Part shown: positions 6,442 to 15,664 of the stretch, piece by piece | Layout of the letters: each line of letters opens with the position of its first letter | Position numbering within the stretch: the stretch's first letter is position 1 | Source: Oscillospiraceae bacterium | Lineage (GTDB): Bacteria; Bacillota; Clostridia; Oscillospirales; Oscillospiraceae | Length of the DNA stretch: 40,348 nucleotides | NCBI GenBank assembly: GCA_017432615.1 | Contig: JAFRIV010000002.1 | Location: forward strand, 1-40,348 | Direction of reading: 5' to 3' | Notes under the pieces: generated by a model | The model's input: the letters and a program-made list of their open reading frames with translations, nothing else | Database searches by the model: none | Told to the model about the DNA's origin: nothing | Program-made: the position numbers and the translations under genes

Positions 6442-8283
6442 TCAAACCTCCTGTTCCCCTTCCGTAATGAAAGGAAGCGTGAGCAATATGCGGGTAAAGG
6501 AGCCCGGCTCGCTTTCGATTTGCAGCCCGTACCCCTCGCCGAATTTTCCGCGGATCCGGCTGTTGACGTTGGAAAGGCCGATCCCGTGGAACAGCCCGGA
6601 CGGCTTCTGCGCGTCTTCCGTCAGCAGGGACGGGATCTGCTCTTCGGGGATGCCGATCCCGTCATCCTCCATCGTGATCACGAGCGTATGATCCCGGATG
6701 CACGAAGCCACACGGACGGTCCCCACCCCGCCCTTCGGCTCAATGCCGTGGAAGATGGCATTTTCCAGAAGGGGCTGAAGAGAAAAGCGGGGGATCAGCG
6801 CCTTTTCGGTCTCCGGGTCGATCTCTTTTGTCACCGCGATCGACCCGCCCCAGCGGTATTTCTGGATCACAAAGTAGTCGTCCAGCAGGGAAAGCTCTTC
6901 CGAAAGCGGGATCATGCCGTGGGTTCCTTTGGAGACTGTTTTCAGAAGCCTTGCCAGGCTGTTTGTCATTTCCGCGATCCCGGGTGCCTGCTGAATCGTT
7001 GCCATCCATTTGATGGAGTTCAGGGTGTTGTAGAGAAAATGGGGATTGACCTGATTCAGCAGCACATCATATTCCAGTTCCTGCCGTGCTTTTTCATCCG
7101 TCACGCGCCGCTCCATCATATCCTGCATGTTGCAGGCAAAATCGTTGATCCCTTTGCCGATCTGGCCGATTTCGTTGTTCCCTTCCACGGAAGGATCCCT
7201 CGCAAAATCTCCCTCGGAGATGACCTGCATCCGCTCCTGCAGTTTTTTCAGCGGCTTCGTGATCAGCTGCTGCAGGGTAAACAGGAGAAGGGCGCCCAGC
7301 GACAGCATCAGCAGCACGAGCAGGGCCAGCGGTCCTTTCATCTGTTCGTACTGCACGACCCGCACGGCGCTCGCCGGAATGCTTTGCGACAGATACAGAT
7401 TGCTGCTGCCGATGGGACAGGAGACCATCAGCCAGGCTGTGCCGTCCTTCCCGGTATAATTTTGAATGACGGTACGTCTGTCCAGGACGGCATCATCCGC
7501 CGTCTCCGAGGAAGCCGGAGCCTGCTCGCTCCGCAGCGGATCATCCAGCGGGTAGAGCGTGTCCTCCACCGTCAGAAACAGCCGGTTCCCTTCCGGAAGC
7601 TGATAATTGCGCAAAGGTTCCCGGAAAAGGCTCAGCGAGACCATCAGGCAGGAATGCCCCACGGCCCTGCGGTGCATTTTTTCGGCATGGTATACGTTTC
7701 CGCCCTGCGCGAGGACTGCCGGCGGATCCACATCGGTAAACGGGTCGGCATAGACGCCCTGCCAGAAGTCTCTTTCGTTCTCCAGCTCCAGGGACCCCAA
7801 CAGACGGATGCTCTCTTTGGTGACAGGCCTGCCGTTTGTGGTGCCGCTGCCGGTCTGCAGGATCCGTTCCCCGTCTTCGCTGACCATGATCAGGCGCAGC
7901 AGATACCGGTACGCCGTGGTCGACTGGGCGATCGAAGCAAGGTTTTCATACGCCGCGCTTGCCCGGGCGGAACTCGCGCCGGCGTCTGCCAGATAGGCCG
8001 AAATGGCCTCGTCGTTTTCACTCCTGGTGCGCAGCCGGTCCAGTTCCTGCAGATCCTGCGCGATCAGCCCGGACACCAGGCTGAGATTGAATTCCGTAGA
8101 CTGGAGCAGATTCTGCCGGGCCGTATCCCGAAAATGAAAATAGGCGAAGCAGATCGTCGTCACGGATGCCGCCAGCGAGAAGAGAACGGCAATGGCCGTA
8201 ATGATCACTTTGACGGAAACCGATTGTTTTTTTGTCTGAGGTCCTGCGTCTCGCACATCCTGCAGAGCGGAACGATCATCCAT
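6442..8283 (-). CDS. Membrane sensor histidine kinase, YesM type
   Basis: This 613-residue kinase senses an extracellular signal, presumably a sugar or bound sugar-binding protein, and phosphorylates the co-encoded regulator. The order is: short cytoplasmic tail, TM1 (about 23-48), a large extracellular sensor region (about 50-320), TM2 (about 320-345, LALLVLLMLSLGALLLFTL), a HAMP domain, the His_kinase phospho-acceptor box QVNPHFLYNTLNSIKW, and an HATPase domain with LLENAIFHGIEPKGG and DDGIGIPEEQ. The phosphorylatable His lies in NPHFLYN. The ribosome site before ATG 8283 is weak (AAGGCGG). It is divergent from the binding-protein gene at 8634, the standard layout for YesMN systems controlling carbohydrate ABC importers. 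Confidence 0.92.
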   Translation of the reverse strand: MDDRSALQDVRDAGPQTKKQSVSVKVIITAIAVLFSLAASVTTICFAYFHFRDTARQNLLQSTEFNLSLVSGLIAQDLQELDRLRTRSENDEAISAYLADAGASSARASAAYENLASIAQSTTAYRYLLRLIMVSEDGERILQTGSGTTNGRPVTKESIRLLGSLELENERDFWQGVYADPFTDVDPPAVLAQGGNVYHAEKMHRRAVGHSCLMVSLSLFREPLRNYQLPEGNRLFLTVEDTLYPLDDPLRSEQAPASSETADDAVLDRRTVIQNYTGKDGTAWLMVSCPIGSSNLYLSQSIPASAVRVVQYEQMKGPLALLVLLMLSLGALLLFTLQQLITKPLKKLQERMQVISEGDFARDPSVEGNNEIGQIGKGINDFACNMQDMMERRVTDEKARQELEYDVLLNQVNPHFLYNTLNSIKWMATIQQAPGIAEMTNSLARLLKTVSKGTHGMIPLSEELSLLDDYFVIQKYRWGGSIAVTKEIDPETEKALIPRFSLQPLLENAIFHGIEPKGGVGTVRVASCIRDHTLVITMEDDGIGIPEEQIPSLLTEDAQKPSGLFHGIGLSNVNSRIRGKFGEGYGLQIESEPGSFTRILLTLPFITEGEQEV

Positions 8284-8633
8284 CTGCGGGCACCGCCTTT
8301 TCTCCGTGTTGAAACCATGAGCGGAAAACCGCCGTTTTCCCGCTCTTTTTCCTCTTTTTTTATTATAACATATCTGCGGCTGTTTGTGCCATTGTTTTCA
8401 TCCCGTCGGCAAACAAAATCTCCGCCGGTCCGCCGACGCGGGGGCGTCTCCTCGGCGGCAGGATAACTTTTTACAGGAAAAGCGCAAAAAAGTATATGCC
8501 GAAATAAAAATACGCAAAAAAAGGCAGATGCTCCTGCAGAAATACCATCCAAATGCGCCGGATCTTTGCTATAATAAAAATACTGGATCCGAGCGAATAA
8601 GAGGATCGGATCAAAAAATTAGGAGGAAACAAC
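8284..8633. promoter_or_regulatory. Divergent control region between kinase and sugar-uptake operons
   Basis: On the plus strand an extended -10, TGCTATAAT (8567-8575), lies upstream of the binding-protein gene without a clear -35, as expected of an activator-dependent promoter. A short inverted repeat GATCCG/CGGATC lies just after it. On the minus strand a TATAAT (plus-strand ATTATA, 8362-8367) could serve the kinase gene. In the middle, CCGCCGA (8430-8436) and TCGGCGG (8452-8458) form an inverted repeat of unknown use. No gene was recognised in this stretch. Confidence 0.55.
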
Positions 8634-9893
8634 ATGAAAAAAACGTTCAAGCGCGTTCTGACCGTTTTCCTGGCTGTCATGCTGGTTGCCGGTCTGGGCA
8701 TTCTCCCTGCTTACGCCGATGAAGCAGTCACCCTGAAGTGGGCCGTCTGGGACACCAACCTGACCACCTACTATCAACCCCTGATCGATGCTTATACTGC
8801 CGCCAATCCCAATGTGACGATCGAAATGGTCGACCTGGGCTCCAGTGATTATCAGAATGCTCTGATCACCCAGCTCACCGGCAATGCCGATCTGGACGTT
8901 GTCTGCGTGAAGGATATTCCCGGTTACGCGAACCTGGTCAAGGGCGGCTACCTGATCCCCCTGAACGATGTCGGTGTCGATACTTCCGTCTACGGCGGTA
9001 CGATCGAGCAGATCACGGTCGACGGCAGCTACTACGCTCTGCCTTTCCGTTCCGACCACTGGGTCATTTTCTACAACAAAGACGCTTTTGACGCCGCCGG
9101 CGTTGCTTACCCCACCAACGACATGACCATGGCCGAGTATGATGCCCTGGCCCGTGCCGTGACCTCCGGTGTGGGTGCCGAAAAGGTTTACGGTGCTCAC
9201 TACCACACCTGGCGCTCCGCGGTTTCCCTGTTCTCCATCCTGGACGGCAAGCACACCGTCGTTGACGGCAACTACGACTTCATGAAGGACACATACGAGC
9301 TGATCCTGGCTGAACAGAATGACGGCATCTGCCAGGACTACGGCACGCTGAAAGCCACCTCCACGCACTACTCCGGCGTGTTCTTCAACAATCAGGCCGC
9401 CATGCTGAACATGGGCACCTGGTTCATCCCCACCCAGATCGACAAGATCAAGAGCGGCGAATCTCTTTCCGCCAACTGGGGCATTGTGAAGTATCCGCAT
9501 CCCGAAGGAGTTCCTGCCGGCACGACCCTCGGCACCATCACCTCCGTTGCCGTGAATGCTGCTTCCAAAAAGCAGGACGCCGCCATTGACTTCGTGAAGT
9601 TCGTTGCCGGCCCCGAAGGCGCAAGCATCCTGGCCGAGACCGGTACCTTCCCCGCAATCAAGACGGCGGAAGTTCTGGATATCCTGGCCGCACAGGACGG
9701 GTTCCCCGCTGACGAGAACAGCAAAGAAGCCCTTGCCACGGTTCAGGTCTATCTGGAAATGCCCATGCATGACAAGGCTGCCGATATCGAACGCGTCCTG
9801 AACGAGGCGCACGACGGCATCATGACTTATGCATTCACCGTTGATGAAGGCATCGCCATGATGAATGAAGAAGTCTCTGCCATTCTGGGCTGA
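8634..9893 (+). CDS. ABC transporter sugar-binding protein (COG1653 type)
   Basis: This 419-residue extracellular solute-binding protein delivers its sugar to the two permeases encoded next. The signal peptide spans residues 1-28 (ending in ILPAYA) and is of type I; there is no lipobox Cys, which is unusual for a Gram-positive importer. Family features include TLKWAVWDTN, AYTAANPNVTIEMV and the hinge region VKDIPGYANLVKGGYLIPLNDV, and a C-terminal lobe with KKQDAAIDFVKFVAGPEG. TAGGAGGA precedes the ATG. It is the first gene of an operon running to the beta-glucuronidase gene. The ligand is not evident from the sequence; neighbours suggest a uronate-containing oligosaccharide. A strong hairpin follows the stop, perhaps to raise binding-protein yield relative to permeases. 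Confidence 0.9.
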   Translation: MKKTFKRVLTVFLAVMLVAGLGILPAYADEAVTLKWAVWDTNLTTYYQPLIDAYTAANPNVTIEMVDLGSSDYQNALITQLTGNADLDVVCVKDIPGYANLVKGGYLIPLNDVGVDTSVYGGTIEQITVDGSYYALPFRSDHWVIFYNKDAFDAAGVAYPTNDMTMAEYDALARAVTSGVGAEKVYGAHYHTWRSAVSLFSILDGKHTVVDGNYDFMKDTYELILAEQNDGICQDYGTLKATSTHYSGVFFNNQAAMLNMGTWFIPTQIDKIKSGESLSANWGIVKYPHPEGVPAGTTLGTITSVAVNAASKKQDAAIDFVKFVAGPEGASILAETGTFPAIKTAEVLDILAAQDGFPADENSKEALATVQVYLEMPMHDKAADIERVLNEAHDGIMTYAFTVDEGIAMMNEEVSAILG

Positions 9894-9928
9894 TCTGCAC
9901 AGAAAAAAGTAAAGAAACCTGTTCGATC

Positions 9929-9957
9929 GCGGAGAGGCGGGTCATCCGCCTCTCCGC
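9929..9957 (+). terminator. Intra-operon GC-rich hairpin after the binding-protein gene
   Basis: GCGGAGAGGCGG (9929-9940) pairs exactly with CCGCCTCTCCGC (9946-9957), and an outer CCTGT/ACAGG pair lies at 9919-9923 and 9966-9970. There is no proper T-run, so it is more likely a partial terminator or mRNA-stabilising structure than a full stop. Confidence 0.6.
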
Positions 9958-10011
9958 CTTCTGTTCACAGGCTTTCTGAAACCGCAGCACATTGAAAGAG
10001 AGGAAAAATCA

Positions 10012-10941
10012 ATGCAGGGTAATACCGGATCTGCACGCAGCAGCGCCTTGGGCTCACGATGGCAGAGGCGCAAAAAAACGCTGGTGGCCTACAGTTTTAT
10101 TGCGCCGAACTTCATCGGTTTTGCCGTTTTCACGCTGGTTCCGATGATCATGGCGGTCGTCCTGGCCTTTCTCAAATGGGACGGCTCCTGGGCAAATCCC
10201 ATCGAATTTGTCGGGCTGGATAACTTTGCCAGGCTCCTCCATGACAAAAAGTTTAATCAGGCGCTGGTCAACACCGTGGCTTATGCCTTGATCACCGTGC
10301 CGCTGACGATGGCTTCTTCCCTCGGGCTTGCCATTTTGCTGAACCGGAAAATCTTCGCACGGAATTTCTTCCGCACGATGATGTTTTTCCCCTATGTCGC
10401 TTCCATGGTGGCAGTCACCGCCGTCTGGAACATGCTGTTCAACCCCGCAATGGGCCCGGTGAACATGATCCTTTACGCGCTGGGGGTGGATAAGCTCCCG
10501 CGCTGGTCGGCGGACCCCAACTGGATCATCTGTATGGGGACGGTCATCCTGTTTTCCATCTGGAAATACATGGGCTATTTCATGATCATCTATCTTGCCG
10601 GGCTGCAGGGGATCAATCCGGAGCTCTATGAAGCCGCTTCGCTTGACGGCGCCACCGGATGGCAGAAGTTCTGCAATGTTACCCTTCCCCAGCTGCGTCC
10701 GACCACTTTCTTTGTCACGGTCATGCTGACGATCCAGTGCTTCAAGGTCTATGATATGTTCCTGATGATCACGAACTTCGGCCCGGGAGGGCGGACGCGC
10801 GTGCTGGTTTCGTATATCTATGACAACGCTTTCGTATCCCGCGATTTCGGGTATGCCAGTGCGGTATCCATGGTGCTGTTTGCCCTTGTCCTGCTGGTCA
10901 CCCTGGTGCAGTATCACGGGAACAGCAAACTGGACGGTTAA
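10012..10941 (+). CDS. Sugar ABC transporter permease (MalF/UgpA/LplB type)
   Basis: This 309-residue inner permease has six predicted membrane helices. The first is SFIAPNFIGFAVFTLVPMIM, preceded by a basic cytoplasmic start. The EAA loop that docks the ATPase reads YEAASLDGATGWQKFCNVTLPQLRP, cut here as EAASLDGATG and FCNVTLPQL, around residues 205-225. AGAGAGGA lies before the ATG. It sits between the binding-protein gene and the partner permease (13 bases to the next start). No ATPase gene is in the operon, so a shared MsmX-like ATPase encoded elsewhere is probably used, as is common for such importers. Confidence 0.9.
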   Translation: MQGNTGSARSSALGSRWQRRKKTLVAYSFIAPNFIGFAVFTLVPMIMAVVLAFLKWDGSWANPIEFVGLDNFARLLHDKKFNQALVNTVAYALITVPLTMASSLGLAILLNRKIFARNFFRTMMFFPYVASMVAVTAVWNMLFNPAMGPVNMILYALGVDKLPRWSADPNWIICMGTVILFSIWKYMGYFMIIYLAGLQGINPELYEAASLDGATGWQKFCNVTLPQLRPTTFFVTVMLTIQCFKVYDMFLMITNFGPGGRTRVLVSYIYDNAFVSRDFGYASAVSMVLFALVLLVTLVQYHGNSKLDG

Positions 10942-10954
10942 GGGAGGGCCTGAT

Positions 10955-11791
10955 ATGAAACCGCAGAACAGACAGCATCCCATCGGGCAGATCGTCTGCT
11001 ATATCCTTCTGATCTTTCTCGCACTGATCACCGTGATTCCTTTTCTGTGGATGCTCTCCGCGTCCCTGAAGCTGAACAAGGATGTTTTCACCTGGCCCAT
11101 GAAGTGGATCCCGGAAGTTCCCCAGTGGAAGAACTACCTCGACATCTGGACGAAGGTCCCCATGCTGGTCTTTATCAAAAACACGGTGTTTCTGACGGTC
11201 GTCGTCACGATCCTGCAGCTGTTTACCTCCAGCTTTGCGGCTTACGCTTTCTCAAAGCTCCGTTTCAGAGGCCGCAGCTTCCTGTTTTTGGGCTATATCG
11301 CCACGATCGCCATGCCCTGGCAGGTCTACATGGTCCCCCAGTTCATCATGCTCAGCGGCATGGGGCTGAACGATCATCTCTCGGCCATGATCTGCCTGCA
11401 GGCCTTCTCCGCCTTCGGCGTGTTTTTGATGAAGCAGTTCTATGACAGTGTTCCCTACGACCTCTGCGAGGCCGCCAGAATCGACGGGCTGAGCGAATAC
11501 GGCATCTGGTGGCGGATCATGCTCCCGCTTTCCAAGCCGAGTCTCGCCACGCTGACCATCTTCACCTTTGTCAACACCTGGAATGACTTTCTCGGGCCTC
11601 AGCTCTATCTGCACACGCAGAACAAAAAAACGCTGCAGCTGGGGCTGCGCATGTTCATCGGCCAGTATTCCTCCGAATACGGGCTGATCATGGCTGCCTC
11701 CGTGGTCGCCCTGATCCCCGTCCTGGTGGTCTTCCTCGCCCTGCAGAAGTATTTTGTACAGGGCATTGCGACCAGCGGCATGAAAGGATGA
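10955..11791 (+). CDS. Sugar ABC transporter permease (MalG/AraQ type)
   Basis: This 278-residue permease is the second half of the importer pore. It has six membrane helices, beginning with IVCYILLIFLALITVIPFLW, and the EAA loop CEAARIDGLSEYGIWWRIML around residues 170-190. A longer frame opens at 10820, but that lies inside the previous gene. The ATG at 10955 is preceded by AGGGAGGG, so I use it. The C-terminal end LQKYFVQGIATSGMKG is typical of the family. The next gene begins 4 bases after the stop, which suggests tight co-expression with the degradative enzymes. Confidence 0.92.
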   Translation: MKPQNRQHPIGQIVCYILLIFLALITVIPFLWMLSASLKLNKDVFTWPMKWIPEVPQWKNYLDIWTKVPMLVFIKNTVFLTVVVTILQLFTSSFAAYAFSKLRFRGRSFLFLGYIATIAMPWQVYMVPQFIMLSGMGLNDHLSAMICLQAFSAFGVFLMKQFYDSVPYDLCEAARIDGLSEYGIWWRIMLPLSKPSLATLTIFTFVNTWNDFLGPQLYLHTQNKKTLQLGLRMFIGQYSSEYGLIMAASVVALIPVLVVFLALQKYFVQGIATSGMKG

Positions 11792-11795
11792 ACGA

Positions 11796-12941
11796 ATGAC
11801 CTCTCCGATCACGGACCTCGAGGTATCCGCCGCACTGGACCGTTCCTGCGGGCGGATCCGCCGAAATCTGAAAGATTTTACTTTTCAGTGCCAGAACCAT
11901 TCCAGCATTCACAATATCTATCCGCCCTGTGAAAATACCCAGTGGACCTGCGGTTTCTGGCCGGGAGAAGTCTGGCTTGCTTACGAACACACAAAAGACG
12001 ACTCCTTTCGTCAGGCGGGAAGCATCCTGGTGCAGAGCTTTTTGAAGCGTATCACCTCCAAAACGGAAGTCGATCACCATGATATGGGCTTTCTTTATAC
12101 GCCTTCCTGCGTTTCCGCGTGGATGCTCACCGGGAACGCCGATGCGCGGACCGCAGCCATCCTCGCCGCCGACCAGCTCCTTACGCGTTTTCAGGAAACC
12201 GGCAGTTTTCTGCAGGCCTGGGGCCCTCTGGGCGCGCCGGACAATTACCGCTATATCATTGACTGTCTTATGAATCTGCCTCTGCTGTACTGGGCTTCAG
12301 AAGAGACGAAGGATGAAAAATACCGGAATGTCGCCCGCAGACATACGGAGACCTGCCTGCGTTACTCTTTTCGGGAGGACGGCTCCACCTTTCACACTTA
12401 TTTCCTGGACCCGGCGACCGGGAAAGGGGTCCGCGGCGTGACCTGCCAGGGATATCGGGACGATTCTTTCTGGGCAAGAGGGCAGGCCTGGGCGATCTGC
12501 GGCCTTGCCGTCAGTTACCGCTATACCCGGGATGAACGGTGTATCGACTATTTCCGCAAAGCCCTCGCCTTTTATCTGGACAGGCTGCCGGAAGACGGCA
12601 TTCCCTACTGGGATCTGATCTTCTCCGACGGCTCCGGCGAGCCCCGCGATTCTTCCAGTGCCGCCATCGTCGCCTGCGGACTGCTGGAAATGGTGCCCCA
12701 TCTCGAGCAGGAGGAGCGGGAGCGCTGCATCCGTCTTGCGCGGTGCATGGCGGGCAGCCTGACCAAAAACTATGTGGCAGGAGAAGGCTCCAACGGTCTT
12801 CTTCTCCACGGGACCTACTCCAAAAAATCTCCTTTCAACACCTGCACGCCCGAAGGGGTAGACGAATGCGTCAGCTGGGGTGATTACTTCTATATGGAGG
12901 CTCTCACCCGGCTGGCCGGTCCTTGGAAATCCTACTGGTAA
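11796..12941 (+). CDS. GH88 unsaturated glucuronyl hydrolase
   Basis: This 381-residue enzyme hydrates and removes the 4,5-unsaturated uronic acid left at the non-reducing end by polysaccharide lyases. The alpha6/alpha6 barrel signature WTCGFWPGEVWLAYE (residues 50-64) is present. The two conserved acidic residues are Asp96 in DHHDMGFLYTPS and Asp156 in YRYIIDCLMNLPLLYWA; they correspond to the catalytic pair of characterised unsaturated glucuronyl hydrolases. There is no signal peptide, so it acts in the cytoplasm. AAAGGATG precedes the start. Its place between the permeases and a lyase-like gene fits processing of imported unsaturated oligosaccharides. GH105 (unsaturated rhamnogalacturonyl hydrolase) is the main alternative; the motifs favour GH88. 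Confidence 0.87.
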   Translation: MTSPITDLEVSAALDRSCGRIRRNLKDFTFQCQNHSSIHNIYPPCENTQWTCGFWPGEVWLAYEHTKDDSFRQAGSILVQSFLKRITSKTEVDHHDMGFLYTPSCVSAWMLTGNADARTAAILAADQLLTRFQETGSFLQAWGPLGAPDNYRYIIDCLMNLPLLYWASEETKDEKYRNVARRHTETCLRYSFREDGSTFHTYFLDPATGKGVRGVTCQGYRDDSFWARGQAWAICGLAVSYRYTRDERCIDYFRKALAFYLDRLPEDGIPYWDLIFSDGSGEPRDSSSAAIVACGLLEMVPHLEQEERERCIRLARCMAGSLTKNYVAGEGSNGLLLHGTYSKKSPFNTCTPEGVDECVSWGDYFYMEALTRLAGPWKSYW

Positions 12942-12953
12942 AGAGGGAACCTG

Positions 12954-14963
12954 ATGCATCCTGATACTTTTTTCAGACAGAGCCGTCTGACATTTTTTGA
13001 CGACCGCGACGCGGCGGCGGCATACGCCCGTGAATATTGTGCCGAAGAAGCCCGGCCGGTGCTGGAGACAGCCCGGAACGTGTGCCGCCGGATCTTCCAT
13101 TTCACGCTGCGATGGGATCTGGAACAGACTCCGGAGCCGGTCTGCTTTGACGGCCCGATCGACTGGCTCCTGCAGCCGGGAAATGACCCGGAATTTGTAT
13201 ATGCCTTCAACCGCATGCGGTTCTGGATCTGTCTCGGCCAGGCCTACGCGATGACCGGAGACGAGATCTATGCCCGTACGTTTGCCGGCCAGCTGGAAGA
13301 CTGGGTGGACACCGTCACCCCGGACTCCCCCGAACATGCCAAAGCCTGGCGCTCCATCGAGATAGGGTTCCGGATGGACTACTGGTGCCGGGCGATCTCC
13401 TATTTTGAGGGCAGCCCGAGTATCACCGGGCAGACGATCGATAAGTTCCTGGCGAGTATGAAAGTCCACACGGAGAAAATCATGGATCTGTGGGATCCCT
13501 ACCAGCTGATGAGCAACTGGGGCATCATCGCCAATCACGGTCTTTTCCTCGCCGGCCTTACCCTGCCGGAGTCGGAATGGACGAAAAAATGCACCGCGGA
13601 AGCGCTTCGCCGTCTGGATGAGGAGCGGAGGATCCAGTTTTATCCGGACGGGGTCCACTGGGAACAGTCTCCCATGTATCACAATGAGATGCTGCGCTGT
13701 TTTCTGGATGTCCTTGTGCTCTCCCGCAGGAACGGCATTGCCCTGCCGGAAGGATTTGAAGACGGGGTTCATAAGATGGCGCTGGCGGCGATGGCTCTGA
13801 TCAAGCCTGACGGGACGGAGCCCCTGATGGGAGACAGCGACAGCATTGACTGCAGGGACCTGATCACCCTGGCCGCCGCCGTTTTTTCCGACGGTGCGCT
13901 GAGATCCGTCGGGTATCCCCGTCTGGATCTTGAAAGCGTCTGGACGCTGGGCGCAAAAGAAGCTGATCGTTACCTCTCTTTACAGCCGGCGCTGCCGAAG
14001 ACGGACTACTGCCTGGCGGAGAGCGGCAATTTCACCTTCCGTTCGGGATGGACGAAGTCCGATACCTGGGTGCGTTTTCACTGCGGTACGCTGGGAGCGG
14101 GACACGGTCATGCGGATCAGCTCCACTTTGACCTCTCCGCTTTCGGCGAGGATATTCTCACGGATCTGGGACGTTACACCTATGTTTACGGCCCGGACCG
14201 CAGAGAATTTAAAGACGGTGCCGGGCACAACACCGTCCTTGCGGACGGAAAAGACTTTTATACCACCACAGATTCCTGGGAATGCAGTAAAGTGAGCCGC
14301 GCCGTCAACCAGAAGTATTATGCCGACAGCCGCTTCGGCTATGCGGAAGGCGGCCATCTGGGATATTATCGGGACGGGATATACGTCAACCGGAAACTGA
14401 TCTTCCTCAAACCGGATATCCTTCTTCTGGCTGATGAACTTTATGCGGGAGAGCCGCACCGCTGTCAGCAGTACTTTCACTGGAACAGCGGGGCAGAAGT
14501 ATCTCACAGCGGTAACACCGTCTGTTTCCGGGGTGCACTTGCCTGCGCGCAGATGCAGGTGCTCTCTTCCGCGCCGGTCTCCATCCGCCAGGGGATCGGC
14601 CGCCTGTCCCGCCATTATAATTCCTGTGAGTCCGCCCCGTTTACGGAGACCGAAACGGCGTCAGACGGATTTCTCTCGGTGTTTACCGTCATCAGCACAG
14701 ACAGGCGGGATGCGGAATGCCCCGTTCAGATCACAAAGCTGCCTGTTTTTTCCAATTTCAAGGAGATCCGGTTTCAGGACGATCAGATTGAAGGCCTTCG
14801 GATCCGGAAGGGAGACCGTTCATGGGTCGTTGTCGTCGCGCATGAAGAATACGTCAGCCCGACGGATACCTTCCGCTGCGGCGGCTGCACCGGTTTCGGG
14901 CAGGTGGTTGTTTTTGACGAGACTGCCGGGGAAAAGCTCATCGGCACCCGTCTCTCTCCCTAA
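12954..14963 (+). CDS. Heparinase II/III-like polysaccharide lyase
   Basis: This 669-residue protein has an N-terminal alpha/alpha toroid followed by an anti-parallel beta-sandwich, the layout of heparinase II/III lyases (PL12, PL15, PL21, PL33 and relatives). Conserved segments are NWGIIANHGLFLAG (about 188-201), DGVHWEQSPMYHNEM (about 230-246) and GAGHGHADQLHFDLSAFG (about 380-397); the His and Tyr residues in these are the usual catalytic and metal-associated ones. It lacks a signal peptide, so it probably beta-eliminates imported oligosaccharides rather than polymers. The product would feed the adjacent GH88. The exact PL family and substrate cannot be assigned by eye. AGAGGGAA sets the start, 12 bases after the GH88 stop. 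Confidence 0.82.
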   Translation: MHPDTFFRQSRLTFFDDRDAAAAYAREYCAEEARPVLETARNVCRRIFHFTLRWDLEQTPEPVCFDGPIDWLLQPGNDPEFVYAFNRMRFWICLGQAYAMTGDEIYARTFAGQLEDWVDTVTPDSPEHAKAWRSIEIGFRMDYWCRAISYFEGSPSITGQTIDKFLASMKVHTEKIMDLWDPYQLMSNWGIIANHGLFLAGLTLPESEWTKKCTAEALRRLDEERRIQFYPDGVHWEQSPMYHNEMLRCFLDVLVLSRRNGIALPEGFEDGVHKMALAAMALIKPDGTEPLMGDSDSIDCRDLITLAAAVFSDGALRSVGYPRLDLESVWTLGAKEADRYLSLQPALPKTDYCLAESGNFTFRSGWTKSDTWVRFHCGTLGAGHGHADQLHFDLSAFGEDILTDLGRYTYVYGPDRREFKDGAGHNTVLADGKDFYTTTDSWECSKVSRAVNQKYYADSRFGYAEGGHLGYYRDGIYVNRKLIFLKPDILLLADELYAGEPHRCQQYFHWNSGAEVSHSGNTVCFRGALACAQMQVLSSAPVSIRQGIGRLSRHYNSCESAPFTETETASDGFLSVFTVISTDRRDAECPVQITKLPVFSNFKEIRFQDDQIEGLRIRKGDRSWVVVVAHEEYVSPTDTFRCGGCTGFGQVVVFDETAGEKLIGTRLSP

Positions 14964-14974
14964 GGAGACTCGCT

Positions 14975-15661
14975 GTGAATTGGTTCAATCTTCTGTATGA
15001 GCGGAATTCCGGCCGTGCGGACGAGCCGGATAAGCCCCGGCCGGAAGGATTCAGGCTGTTCGTGCATACCTTCCTCCGGAACTGGTGGGGCCTGATCGGG
15101 CTGAATATTCTGTTTTTCTTCAGTTGTCTTTTCCTGATCACGATCCCCGCGGCACTGGCGGCCGTGACCCGGGTCTGCATCTGCATGCTGCGGGGAGAAG
15201 CCGTCGCTGTCCTGGAAGAATACTGGAAGACCTTTCGCGAATGCTTCCTGCGCTCGCTTGCAGGGGGCGGGATCCTGGCAGTGCTTCTGGCACTGACGGG
15301 GTACGGTGCCGTTATCTACGGGAAGGCGATGGCGGAGAACGGGCTGCTTGCCGCCCCGTTTGTGATCCTTCTGCTGGTCTTCCTGCTTCTGCTGATGTCC
15401 TCTTTCACGCTGTTTCAGATGGTGGTGTTTTCGGAACTGAAGATCAGCCGGATCCTGAAAAACGCTGTTTTTCTGACGTTGATCTGCCCCGGCCGCCATC
15501 TTCTGGTGCTGGCGGTGCTGACCGGGCTGATCGTCCTTTATACGCTGTGTTTTCCTTATTCTACCGTAGCGCTTGCCACGATCGTGTTATCGGCCTTCGG
15601 GCTCTTTGCCTGCAATGTGCTGTGGCCTGTCACGCGATCCCGCGTTTTTTTGGAGGAATGA
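14975..15661 (+). CDS. DUF624 membrane protein, YesL type
   Basis: This 228-residue integral membrane protein has five or six predicted helices, including NWWGLIGLNILFFFSCLFL, GGGILAVLLALTGYGAVIY and LLVLALLTGL-like stretches near the C-terminus. DUF624/YesL proteins typically accompany carbohydrate ABC importers and YesMN regulators in Firmicutes; their molecular role is not established. The start is GTG 14975, supported by TAAGGAGA 6-7 bases upstream. The next gene begins 3 bases after its stop. Its presence makes the cluster resemble the Bacillus yes rhamnogalacturonan region in composition. Confidence 0.85.
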   Translation: MNWFNLLYERNSGRADEPDKPRPEGFRLFVHTFLRNWWGLIGLNILFFFSCLFLITIPAALAAVTRVCICMLRGEAVAVLEEYWKTFRECFLRSLAGGGILAVLLALTGYGAVIYGKAMAENGLLAAPFVILLLVFLLLLMSSFTLFQMVVFSELKISRILKNAVFLTLICPGRHLLVLAVLTGLIVLYTLCFPYSTVALATIVLSAFGLFACNVLWPVTRSRVFLEE

Positions 15662-15664
15662 TCC

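Noticed and set aside
5369-6691. Long plus-strand open frame (440 codons) opposite the response regulator gene
   Set aside because: It is antisense to a clear YesN-type regulator, is rich in His/Arg/Gln as expected of a shadow frame, and has no recognisable motif.
6520-8466. Long plus-strand open frame (648 codons) opposite the histidine kinase gene
   Set aside because: It is antisense to a kinase with all catalytic boxes; the translation has shadow-frame composition and no domain.
8619-9812. Minus-strand open frame opposite the sugar-binding protein gene
   Set aside because: The plus-strand gene has a signal peptide, ribosome site and family motifs; the minus frame has none.
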